A DNA stretch of 64,000 nt from positions 1 through 64,000 of the forward strand of contig JADJYQ010000005.1 in NCBI GenBank assembly GCA_016719615.1, read 5' to 3'. Every line of letters starts with the position of its first letter. The first letter of the stretch is position 1. Source of the stretch: Saprospiraceae bacterium. Lineage in GTDB: Bacteria; Bacteroidota; Bacteroidia; Chitinophagales; Saprospiraceae. Below, one piece after another: positions 7,791 to 17,291 of the stretch. A model generated the notes under the pieces. It had not been told where the DNA came from and made no database searches. It saw only the letters and a list, made by a program, of their open reading frames with translations. The translations under genes were made by a program, and so were the position numbers.

Positions 7791-8595
7791 ATGGAACTAA
7801 AATATATTGCTAATACAGGTTTTGTGACAATCTCAACTGCAAATTCTAATCTGGATGGTACTGGAACTACAACATTACTTTTGACAGCTGGCAACAACGG
7901 GACATTATTAAAAACATTAATAATTAAAGCCCAAACCAATACCACTCAAGGTATGGTAAGATTCTTTTTAAAAAATGCAAGCAACAATAATTATAATATA
8001 ATATTGGAAGTGCCAATTCCTATTGTTACTAAATCTTCAAGGGATTGTAGCTTTCAAGTAGTTATCCCCATTAATTACTCAATGCTTGCTGGGATAAAAT
8101 TTATGTTTCTACTCAAGTAGCAGAAACATTTAATGTTATTGCTGAAGGTCTCAATTGGGTTAACCCTACAAATGCTGCACCATCTGAAAATTTAAATGTC
8201 TATATTGAAACTTCCGGGGCTGAAATAGTTTCTCGGCTAATTCAAACTTAGATGGAACAGGAACGACTGTTCAGATTTTTCAGGCAGGTTCCCCTACAAC
8301 TTATAACGGCTGTGAAATTACTTCAATAATTATTAAGGCCCAAGGAACCACGACCCCAGGTATGATAAGATTGTTTTTAGCGGCTTCGGATGGTTCTTCA
8401 AAGACCTTATTTACAGAAGTTGTAGTACCTGCTAGAACACAGAATTCCATTAATTCTAGTTTTACCCATCAAGTATTGGCACAAGGAAGTATAGCAATAA
8501 GAGGAGATTTGACAATTTTTGCATCGACCCAAGTTGCAGAAACTTTTAGTATTATTATTGCTGGAGCTAATTGGAGACTTCAAGAGCCTGCTTAG
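7791..8595 (+). CDS. Protein of unknown function made of two ~115-residue repeats, frameshifted
   Basis: I do not recognise the family. After correcting frame changes near 8095 and 8233 the protein is about 265 residues and consists of two homologous halves. Half one has ANSNLDGTGTTTLLLTAGNN, LIIKAQTNTTQGMVRFFLKN and IYVSTQVAETFNVIAEGLNW; half two has ANSNLDGTGTTVQIFQAG, IIIKAQGTTTPGMIRLFLAA and IFASTQVAETFSIIIAGANW. The alternating hydrophobic pattern suggests beta-sandwich domains. There is no signal peptide, Cys-rich core or sorting domain. It lies between the HTH gene and the candidate precursor, 42 bases before the latter, all on the + strand. Similar two-domain jelly-roll shapes occur in phage or injection-system structural proteins, but no link is supported here. 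Confidence 0.65.
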
Positions 8596-8637
8596 TGTTT
8601 TATTATTTATCACTTAAAAATGAATTAAATTTAAATT

Positions 8638-8886
8638 ATGCAAAACTTTAATCAACTAATTTTAGATACGAATGAAACATTAGGTTTAAATTCTAATATA
8701 AATTTTAATTCTAGTTATATTGGATTGCCTGATAATGGTCCTGAAATGTTTTCACATAGAATTCCTCAAGTACCGAGAAATTGCAGTTTAGATTGGACAA
8801 GTCGTTTTATGTGTGGGAAACCTGATGAACCAGAAGTATGGACTATTAGAATTCTCAACCCCTTACCAAGGAGAGGAATTTGCTAA
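8638..8886 (+). CDS. Candidate lanthipeptide-type precursor peptide (82 aa)
   Basis: Eighty-two codons from ATG 8638 to TAA 8884, directly upstream of lanC and lanB. The N-terminal part (MQNFNQLILDTNETLGLN...) contains FNQLILD, loosely like the F-N-L-D box that NisB/NisC recognise in nisin-type leaders. The C-terminal part has Cys at 49, 59 and 82 (the last residue), with Ser/Thr at 50, 54, 55 and 69 as possible dehydration sites, e.g. around NCSLDWTSRFMCGK and at the RRGIC end. A C-terminal Cys preceded by Ser/Thr would allow ring closure. No canonical GG cleavage site is clear. Identification rests on position, size and Cys layout, not on homology; it could also be an unrelated small protein. 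Confidence 0.5.
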   Translation: MQNFNQLILDTNETLGLNSNINFNSSYIGLPDNGPEMFSHRIPQVPRNCSLDWTSRFMCGKPDEPEVWTIRILNPLPRRGIC

Positions 8887-8982
8887 AAGTTAATAAATAT
8901 TCATTTGCTTTATTAATTGGATTTTTAAAATGATAGTATGAATTAATACAATATTTCCTCAAAATTTGTTTAATTAAAATTA

Positions 8983-10207
8983 ATGCTAAATTGGGAGCCA
9001 ATTTTCGTAGATAAAAATGAGATAAAATTAGTAAAGTCAAGAATTGAATTAATAACTTCTCAGTTATATAATGTAAATAATAATTCACTATTTGGAGGAA
9101 AAGCTGGTCTAGCTATATATTACTTTTACCTCAACATTCTATCTAAAAATTCTTCATATAAAGCCATAGCTAATTCATTTCTTTTTAGATTGTATTAGAT
9201 CAATAAATACTGATAAACCAGATTTCTCTTTTAGTAATGGAATTTGTGGGCTTTCTTGGTGTTTATTAAATCAAAAAATAATGGATTAATTCAAATTAAT
9301 AAAGATGAGTTTTTTAAAGAAATTGATATTATTATTTTAACTTTCTTAGAAAATAAATTTGCGGAGAATAATTTTGATTATCTATACGGAGGACTTGGAA
9401 GTGGATTGTATTATTTTGAAAGGCTTCCTAGTGCTATTGCTTATAAATCCTTAGAAAGGATCGTTAACTTATTAGATCAGACCGCAGAAAAAAATGGGGA
9501 TATATTACTTGGGCAGATAATTTTTCACTATGGATGATGAACCATTTAACAAAAAGAAGTACAATCTAGGCTTAGCGCACGGTATACCAAGTATACTCTG
9601 CTTTTTAAGTAAAACGTATGCAAAAGGAATAAATAAAAGTTTATCGAAGAAACTTTTAGATGGTAGTGTTAATTGGCTTTTAAAACATAAATGCAATATA
9701 GCTAATGTTTCAATTTACCCTGAAGTAGTATATGAAAATAGTAACAACAACTTTAGTAGATTAGCTTGGTGTAATGGGGATCTTGGAGTCGCAATTTGTT
9801 TATGGCAAGCTGGTAATTCACTTGGTAAAAAGTCATTGCTAGAAGAATCATTAATTATACTAGACTCGTCTATTTCACGAACCCATAAAATGGAAACTTT
9901 AGTGATGGATAATTGCCTTTGCCATGGCGCTACAGGAATTGCACATATTTATAATAATTTCTATCAAATAACCAAATTAAAAAAAATTAAAACTGCTGCC
10001 ATAAACTGGTACAAAGTTGTTTTAGAAATGAAAACTCTAACTGATGATTCTGGTTTCTATAAAACATGGTCAATTGATGATAATGACATAGAAGTATGGA
10101 CAAATAATTGTGGGATACTAAATGGAGTTGCAGGAATTGGTTTATCTTTAATAAGTTCAATCAGTAAAATTAAACCCAGTTGGGATAGTTGTCTTTTGCT
10201 AAGATAA
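8983..10207 (+). CDS. lanC: Lanthionine synthetase C-like cyclase (LanC), frameshifted
   Basis: LanC proteins are zinc enzymes that add Cys thiols to dehydrated Ser/Thr, forming (methyl)lanthionine rings. ATG 8983 starts LNWEPIFVDKNEIKLVKSRI, and the (alpha/alpha)6 repeats show as LFGGKAGLAIYYF, NGICGLSWCLL and LYGGLGSGLYYFE. The key residues are all visible: LAHG at 9573 (active-site His region), WCNGDLG at 9767 (first zinc Cys) and CLCHGATGIAHI at 9914 (second zinc Cys and His). It closes with GVAGIGLSLISSI and WDSCLLLR. Frame changes near 9195, 9275 and 9545, two of them beside homopolymers, split it. Corrected length about 408 residues matches NisC-type enzymes. lanB follows after 10 bases; the order C then B is reversed from many class I loci. 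Confidence 0.85.
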
Positions 10208-10217
10208 TGTAAATATA

Positions 10218-13200
10218 ATGATACACAAGAAATATGGTAGTAATTACACTTTACTAAATAGATACATTCTAAGAACACCAATTTTGCCAATTGAGAGCAT
10301 AGCAAAATTTATTTTTTCAGAGTTAGATGTAATTAAGTTTTGCAAATCAGATGTGAAATATTTAGAGGCTATTTATTTATCATCTCCAGATTTGTATTTT
10401 GAATTTGTAAAAATCTTAAACGGAAATTTAAAGTCAAATAAGCAAAGGAATAAGATATTGTTATCTGTGACAAAATATCTTTTAAGAATGGCTACTAAAT
10501 GTACACCATTTGGAGTACTTTCTAAAAGTTCAATTGGTGGAATCAGCCAAAATAAGATTGGAAAACAAATATTGTCTGACGAAGTACAAAGAATAGTTCA
10601 ACTTGACACTTCATTAGTTAACAAGTTGACTAAATATTTACAAAGTTTCCCACAATTTAGAGAATTACTTAATTACTATCCAAATAATACCATTTATAGA
10701 GTAAATAATGAAATTTGTTTTTTTAGTTGTCATCTGGATGAGAGTAACTCTCAATATTCTATTTCTAGGATAGAAGAGTCAGATTTATTAGATACTATAT
10801 TAAATTGGTCCAAGGATGGAATTATTTATAAAGAACTCTTAGGTTTAATACGTAATAAATTTTCTGTTCAAAATGCAAGCTCTATACTAGATGGATTGAT
10901 AGATAAGGAATTTCTAATTAGTGACTATGAAAAAACTTAAACACAAGTTTATTCTTACAAGCCAGTCTTGATATTATTGCCAGCATAGAAACAAAGTGTG
11001 AAAGTTTGTTAAAAGCTGAATTAGTCTTGAAAGATGCTAGTAAGATTCTTAATAATTTGCAATTAGGAAATGGAATATTAATGTACGAAGAGTTATACAA
11101 TTTATTTAGATCATTATCAATAAGTATAGAAAGAAATAAAATTTTATATATTAATTCGATTTGTGACCTAAAAGAAAGTAATTTGAATGTAAAAATTGTT
11201 GAAGAAATATCTGAAGTTATAGAAATAGTATCTTATTTTATAAACCAGCGCCAAAATGTAGCACTTGAAAAATTTATAATAGAATATCAAAATAGATATC
11301 AAGAGCAAGAATTACCCCTTGCTCAAGTACTTGATCCAATTAATGGTATAGGTTATATATTAAGCGAGTCAAATTTGTATGTGGAAAAGTTAATAGCAGA
11401 ATATTTATTATTGGAAGACAACAACAAAGTAGAGAAAGACATCAAATCTAATAGTTGTAGTGATATTGATTTGTATTTGATTGAATTGTATGTGAAAGCA
11501 GTTAAAAATAGTAGTTATCAAATTGAAATTTCCTTAGATGATATTAAAGATAAATTAATATTAAAAAATAATTTATCTAAGACTATTTCTATATTAGTAA
11601 ATTTTGTAAATGTTGATCACACTTTAAATAAATATTGGATTCATTTTAAAGATATTTCCTCATTTGCAATACGTTCGCTGTCAAGATTTTCATTATTTAA
11701 TTCAGAAATTAGTGATATTTGTGAAAATTTATCGAATATTGAATCTGATGTATCAAATAATTCAATTAGAGCAGAAATTATACATGTGCCAAATTTAAAA
11801 GTGGCAAATATTATGCAGAGAAAAATATTTTATCAAAATGAAATTTCTCTAATAACCAGGAATAAGGATTTTAAAAACACTCAAATAAATTATAATGATT
11901 TATTTATATCTATTCAAAATAATAGAATTGTATTAAGATCAAAAAAACTTAACAAGAAAGTTTTACCAAGTCTTTCTAACGCATATAATTTTAATATTAC
12001 TGAATTCCCTGTATTTAAATTTCTATGTGAACTACAATATCAAGATGTATCTGAAGGGTGGGAATTTAATTGGGGTATTTTAGATAAGCAAATAGGTTTT
12101 ATGCCAAGGGTAATTTATAAAAATGTAATTATTTCCAGGGCTATGTGGCGATTCAATAAAAAGGAATTTGATCATATTTTCAGAGGAATAGTTATTGATA
12201 AAGTAAGTAATTTTAACAAGTTTAGAAAACTACATAAGATACCTCAAATGGTATTAATTAAAACGACCGAAGGTGAATTATTTCTTAATTTAAAGTCTAT
12301 TCAATGTATTGAAATATTGCTTAATGTTGCTAAGAAGCTCAAAGATCTAGAAATATTGACATTATATGAAAACCTCATGCAGTATGGGTTCTCTAATGTT
12401 AGTGATTCCAATGGTTCTTATGAAAATGAATATTTATTTTCATTCATAAATAGTAATAATAATTCGGTTAATAATGAAAACTATTCAGAAATTAAGTTTG
12501 ATAAGTATGATAAGAAAAGAAATTATTTAGCGCGTAAATTTCTTCCAGATAGTGAATGGTTATTTTATTGTATCTTTTGTAATAAATTTAATTCAGATAA
12601 AATACTTCTGCTATTTAAAAGCCTATACATAAAAGAATGTAAATTATTTCTCAATATTGATAAATGGTTTTATAAGGTATAACGTGCCATCATATCACTT
12701 GCGATTTAGATTTCATTTCAAAAATGGTAATATTTGCTCAGAATTAAAAACATTAATTACAAATTTTATTTTAAGATGTGAATCTGAAAAATTAGTTTGG
12801 AAAATTCAAATTGAGACATATGAAAGAGAGGTAGAGAAATATGGAACTAATAGCATTGAATTAGCGGAAAAATTATTTAGCAATGATAGTAGATCTGTTT
12901 TAACACTTATTAATCAACAATTTTTAAATTTTGATATAAAAACAAAATTATTGGTTGGATTAAAATCAGTCGATATGTTTTTAAAAGATTTTAACTTAAA
13001 TCATTATGATTGTGTCAACTTTACATCATTCTATATCAATCAATTAAACAATAGTGATGGGACAAGCATTGCTATAAAGTCTTTACAAAAAAAGTATTAT
13101 TTAGAGATAAAGGAAAGTATGAGCAAAATTCTAGAGCATAATATTCTAAATAATGATAGCAGTATGGCAATACTAGCTTCACTTAATTTAAGATCTCATG

Positions 13201-13397
13201 AAAATAGACTAATCACTGCTCAACTGATAAAAAATGTTTCTCCTGAGAAATTAATGGAATACTTGAGAAGCTATATACACATGAACTTGAATAGAATATT
13301 TATTGATAATCACAAAAAATATGAAAATTTAATATATTACATATTAAATAAATATTATATATCTAGATATAATAAATTAAATTTACTAAAAAATTAA
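10218..13397 (+). CDS. lanB: Class I lanthipeptide dehydratase LanB (glutamylation plus elimination domains), two frameshifts
   Basis: LanB activates Ser/Thr of a precursor with glutamyl-tRNA and then eliminates glutamate to give Dha/Dhb. From ATG 10218: YILRTPILPIES and KYLLRMATKCTPFGVLSKSS are the N-terminal LanB signature (R-T-P...R-x-T-P-F-G). The long middle part has ISRAMWRFNKKEFDHIF and KLHKIPQMVLIKTTEGELFL, like the dehydratase core. The C-terminal part (FIRYNVPSYHLRFRFHF, IQIETYEREVEKYGTNSIEL) is the SpaB_C/thiopeptide-type elimination domain. An A6 at about 10930 (A7 restores the frame: YEKNLNTSLFLQASLDIIAS) and a T4 at 12667 (T3 restores DKWFIRYN) split it. Corrected, it is one protein of about 1059 residues, slightly longer than NisB. 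Read as given it would be three separate polypeptides, which is less likely. Confidence 0.85.
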
Positions 13398-13405
13398 TCT
13401 CGGAT

Positions 13406-14645
13406 TTACTTATTGTTTGTGTTATCATTTATCCAATGAAAATGTTTTAATTTAATATTATTTGAAACAATTTGTTTAGTTATAATAAATGTATCTTGAC
13501 ATTTCAATATATAAGAATTGGTGTCAATTATTGAAATTAAGTAAGCATACTTAATATTCATCATTTCATCATAAAATATTAGACTTTTACTTATAGAATC
13601 AAATGATGTTACATAATTTAAAGTAATGTCACAATTGTATTTAACAGTTGCAAAGCCTTCATTCTCAATAATTAATTGTTTCCAATTATTATCGACTTGA
13701 TTTGCATTTTTTAAAGAATCAAAAATTTTGTTTAAGTATAGTATATGAACCATACATTGTTGGTTGTATTTTAGATATAGCATCAAATTTAAATTTTTTT
13801 GAGCTTAAGGCAGAAATTGTTGAAAAAAAGTAGAAAACAATTAAAACCGTTTTTATTGCAACTAAATATATAGGCAATCTATTTGTATCTGCAAAATTGT
13901 ATGGTTTTGTTTTAAGTGAAACATAATTACCGGAAAATAAGAACATGAAAATAGTCTTCAGATCTTTTGATAGTAGGCCAATAGTAAAAAATAATAAAAT
14001 TGATGAAAATAACTTTACTGGTATATCAAAAAAGTAATTTACAGCTACAATATTTATTGTCATTACAAGTGTGATCAGTGCGCCAAAAGTCGCTGTTCTT
14101 CTAAAGAGCAGAAAAAATGAAAGAACTTCTAAAAAGCCAATAAAGAATTGATATGAATGTGAGTACCCAAAATATGCCCAAGCTAGTTCCATTGGGCTTG
14201 ATTCACCATAGGTTGTAGTTAAAGTTAGCAGATCAAATTGTGAGAATTGCAATGAAAACATTTTTGCAAAGCCATAGTAAATCATAATAAAGGCTAGATA
14301 ATACCTTAGAATAAGGTAATTAAGCACTTCAAATTTTATTTCTCGTATTTTAGGTATAGTAAATAAAAAAATTGTGCAAATTATTGAAGTCAAAATTATT
14401 GCAAAAAAAATAATGAATTCAGAAGTTGTATCACCACTACCTCCAAAAGGTGACTCTGAGTTAAAAATGACTGCATTAAAAAATAATTTATTCATTAAAT
14501 CAAATGGCAATAATTTGCTTAATGGCTCCCAAATTAAATTGTTTATAATTCCATTAAAAGGTAACGCCCTATTGTTTTTAATGCAAAATTGAATTATAAA
14601 TAGGAATACAAAGATTGAAAGAAATTTATTTAAATATTTTTCCAT
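13406..14645 (-). CDS. DoxX-like integral membrane protein with C-terminal soluble tail, frameshifted
   Basis: From ATG 14643-14645 the protein has a hydrophobic N-terminus (FLSIFVFLFIIQFCIKNN) and further helices: FIIFFAIILTSIICTIFLF, YYLAFIMIYYGFAKMF, FFIGFLEVLSFFLLFRRTA, LITLVMTINIVAVNYFF and LFSSILLFFTIGLLS. The Y-G-x-x-K/A...S...G-x-L-E-x-x...G-A-L-x-x-x-x-x-x-x-V pattern resembles DoxX-type proteins. A T5 run near 13718 (T4 restores QNFDSLKNANQVDNNWKQL) joins a C-terminal tail of about 100 residues without helices. Corrected length about 413. It is convergent with lanB, 9 bases from its stop, and inside the IS66-bounded island. Role unknown; self-protection or redox support of the lanthipeptide system is only a guess. 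Confidence 0.65.
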
Positions 14646-14718
14646 AAGTAGATAATGTAAATAAAGATAAACATTATTTATAACATATAACGAAATTTAA
14701 ATATTTTATAGACAAAAA

Positions 14719-14790
14719 GTATCCGTATAATCAAGTAAATCTTGCATAATCAAATGCCACCAAATAGCTTTGTGAAAATTTAGTTTATGA
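14719..14790 (+). mobile_element. Left-end fragment of a variant IS66 element
   Basis: GTATCCGTATAATCAAGTAA at 14719 and the rest up to TTTAGTTTATGA closely match the left end of the mini-element at 5315-5388, stopping at the tnpA start codon. The complete IS66 copy begins immediately after it at 14791. One element appears to have inserted into, or recombined with, another. Confidence 0.75.
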
Positions 14791-14860
14791 GTATCCGTCC
14801 TACGAAGTACATCTTGCGAGAGACCCAAACACCCGATAGCTTTGCCAGAAAATAGTTTAT

Positions 14861-15148
14861 ATGACAAAGCAAGAATTTGAACTGCTGAAAATTGAATTGG
14901 AAACTAGCGGAATGTCGCTTAAAAGTTTTATGGCAACAAAGGGGTTCCCAATACATCAATTTCAATATTGGAGAAAGAAGTACTGTTTAAAGGAACCATC
15001 AAAATCAAAAAATGAATTTATTCAAATTGGATCTATCCAACCACCAAATTCAACAATTCGATTGGTATATCCTAATGGAGTGACGATCAACTTTCAGGCG
15101 AATCCCGGTTCAGAAACATTATTGAAACTGATCAATTCCAAAAGTTGA
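14861..15148 (+). CDS. tnpA: IS66 accessory protein TnpA
   Basis: Small HTH protein (95 residues) needed for IS66 transposition. It starts at ATG 14861, MTKQEFELLKIELETSG, with the recognition-helix region SLKSFMATKGFPIHQFQYWR and a tail rich in polar residues (GVTINFQANPGSETLLKLIN). Uninterrupted here, unlike the copies at 5389 and 5675. Its TGA overlaps the TTG start of tnpB, which suggests translational coupling. Confidence 0.88.
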   Translation: MTKQEFELLKIELETSGMSLKSFMATKGFPIHQFQYWRKKYCLKEPSKSKNEFIQIGSIQPPNSTIRLVYPNGVTINFQANPGSETLLKLINSKS

Positions 15149-15525
15149 TTCCGTTTACTAGCGGACACCGGTATTTTCTATATACCGGTATTACAGATTT
15201 CCGCAAAAGTTATGACGGACTGTTTGGAATTATTAAATCAATCATGCAAAGTAATCCATTGAGCGGTGACGTATATCTATTTACTAATAAACGGCGTAAT
15301 CAAATACGGATGATGGTTTACGATACCGGAGGATTAGTATTATTGAGCAAGCGTTTAGATAGAGGTACCTTTGAAATTATGGAATCGCAAACTAATCATA
15401 TAAAATTGAACATCAGTTGGACGCAATTAATGTGTATCATGCAGGGCATTAAATTGAACAGTATTCGTTATAGAAAGAGACATATAATTGGTGAAAAATA
15501 TTTGAAAAATAATTATGTAAATTGA
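15145..15525 (+). CDS. tnpB: IS66 accessory protein TnpB (Orf2)
   Basis: 126 residues from TTG 15145; the family is about 115 residues. It shows the Orf2 signature: HRYFLYTGITDFRKSYDGLF, PLSGDVYLFTNKRRNQIRMM and YDTGGLVLLSKRLDRGTFE. TnpB is required for transposition but its biochemical role is not settled. Start and stop overlap the neighbouring genes by four bases (TTGA), so all three are probably translated from one message. This copy is intact. Confidence 0.9.
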   Translation: MIPFTSGHRYFLYTGITDFRKSYDGLFGIIKSIMQSNPLSGDVYLFTNKRRNQIRMMVYDTGGLVLLSKRLDRGTFEIMESQTNHIKLNISWTQLMCIMQGIKLNSIRYRKRHIIGEKYLKNNYVN

Positions 15526-17060
15526 AAATAAATTGCGATCTTGTTGTTGTGATACAAGATTCAAATAAAGAAATTACAAATGAATATTTGCTTACGCAAA
15601 TTGCAGAATACAAGAAGGAAAACGAATACTTACGCCAAGAATTAGCGCAATTAAAACGATTCATATTTGGAGCAAAATCGGAGCGATTCATAAGCAACGA
15701 ACCACCTCTCCCACCGAATACATTATTTACACAAGTGAACGAGGAGGAGCAACCATTAGAAAATTTAACTGAAAGAATAACCCACACCAGAGAAAAGGCA
15801 GTACACAAACGCGGAGGAAGGAAAGAACTGCCAGATCACTTAAGGCGAGAAGTCATTGTACTGGAGCCAGAGGGGAAAACGGATGATATGAAATGTATTG
15901 GCAAAAATGTCACTGAAGAATTGGAGTACATTCCAGGAGTCATCTATGTCAATCGCTACGAAAGACCTAAATACAAAGACCCAAAGTCAGAAAAAATAAT
16001 CATTGCTCCGATGCCTTCGAGAGTAGTTGATAAATGCATAGCTGGTCCAGATTTTATGACTTATGCTATTATTGGAAAGTATTTGGATCATAACCCATAT
16101 TATAGATTCCTCCAACAACTCAAAAGAATGCATCAAGTGGATATCCCTTGATCGACTTTTGGAGGCTGGGGCAGTCAATATGTCAATGCATTGGAGCCCA
16201 TTTTTGGTGCTCATCAAAAAGAAGTTCTATCCGCTAATTATTTACAAACGGATGAAAGCCCAATCAAAGTGCAATCAGATGAAGTAAAAGGAAAATGTCA
16301 TTTAGGATATATGTGGGTCAGCAGAGATCCACAAAATAATTTAGTCCTATTTACTTATCAAAAAGGAAGGTCAGCTGAATATTTTAATAATCATATCCAG
16401 GGATTTAAAGGTAAGTTACAAACAGACGGTTATAGCGTTTATGAATCCTGTGATAAAAATCCGGATTTTAATATGTTCAGTTGCTGGGCACATGCCAGAA
16501 GATATTTTGAACAAGCACTTGATAATGACAAACAGCGCGCAGATTACGTGTTAAGGCAAATTCAAATTCTTTATAAAATTGAGGAATCTGCCAAAGAACA
16601 AAAACTATCCAAAGAAGAACGACAAAAATGGCGACAGGAAAATGCCATTCCGGTTTTGAATACTATTAAAGAATTTCTTGATAAAAATGTAGAATCTATA
16701 CTTCCAGCCAGTGCAATTGGAAAAGCCTTTGTATATGCAATCAAACGATGGGATAAGCTACTGGCATATACAGTTCATAGTGAAGTAGAAATTGATAATA
16801 ACCTTATAGAAAATGCTATCCGTCCTTTGGCTCTGGGTAGAAAGAATTATTTGTTTGCAGGTTCTGAGGAATCAGCCCATAGATCAGCTATGGTTTATTC
16901 CTTGTTTGCTACTTGCAAGCTCCATGACATTAACCCATATGATTGGTTAACCGATGTCTTCCACAGAATTAAGGATCATCCTATAAATCGTATCTCAGAA
17001 CTACTTCCGCAGAATTGGTGCAGGTCAACCGCGAAGAAGAACATTGAGATTGTTGCCTAA
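15522..17060 (+). pseudogene. tnpC: IS66 transposase TnpC with an in-frame stop
   Basis: DDE transposase of the IS66 family, 512 codons from TTG 15522 to TAA 17058. The N-terminal leucine-rich coiled-coil region reads QIAEYKKENEYLRQELAQLK followed by RFIFGAKSERF; a zinc-binding-like spacer and the core follow (YLQTDESPIKV with the first catalytic Asp, LQTDGYSVYESC with the second, and VEIDNNLIENAIRPLALGRK with the Glu). Codon 210 is TGA (16149-16151), between MHQVDIP and STFGGWGSQ; the frame is unchanged on both sides, so this is a substitution, not an indel. Family members have P-x-S-T there. The protein would be truncated before the catalytic core. Confidence 0.9.
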
Positions 17061-17082
17061 GTGTACTTCGTGGGACGGATAC

Positions 17083-17090
17083 ATTACTGT
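17083..17090. repeat. Target-site duplication, right copy (ATTACTGT)
   Basis: Directly follows the right end GGATAC of the IS66 copy and is identical to 5597-5604. Confidence 0.75.
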
Positions 17091-17291
17091 TACAAATATT
17101 TAAGCAGTGTATCCTGGGTGTTACAATATAAAAAAAATAATTGTGTTAATTATTTGTTAACATTACATTTTGCCGCTGTTTTTTAAATTAACTTTAGTTA
17201 GATTGACATTTTATAAAGCACATTCAAATATTGGAAAATTAGATTTTAATTGTAATTTCTACACTTTTAATTTTTATTAATAAAAAAGAAT

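Larger units (their letters stand above)
14791..17082 (+). mobile_element. IS66-family insertion sequence, full length (2292 bp)
   Basis: Terminal inverted repeats GTATCCGTCCTACGAAGTAC at 14791 and its complement ending GGATAC at 17082 (one mismatch in the first 20). It holds tnpA, tnpB and tnpC in order with TTGA overlaps, the normal three-gene IS66 layout. The transposase gene has one in-frame TGA (16149-16151), so this copy is probably inactive unless that base is wrong. Confidence 0.92.
5597..17090. mobile_element. Putative IS66-bounded composite transposon carrying a lanthipeptide-type locus
   Basis: Two IS66 copies in the same orientation (5605-6746 and 14791-17082) bracket the segment. 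The eight bases before the left copy (5597-5604) and the eight after the right copy (17083-17090) are both ATTACTGT. IS66-family elements make 8-bp target duplications, so the whole segment appears to have entered as one unit, or by IS-mediated cointegration at a resident copy. Inner flanks (GTAATACC after 6746; GTTTATGA before 14791) do not match each other, which fits a composite rather than two independent insertions. Contents: IS21 remnant, LuxR-type HTH gene, two-repeat protein gene, precursor candidate, lanC, lanB and a DoxX-like gene. Confidence 0.75.

Noticed and set aside
10218..13397. Thiopeptide locus, because of the SpaB_C/thiopeptide-type domain
   Set aside because: The domain is fused to the full LanB glutamylation part and a LanC cyclase is adjacent, and no YcaO, dehydrogenase or pyridine-forming enzyme is present. 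Lanthipeptide-type fits better.
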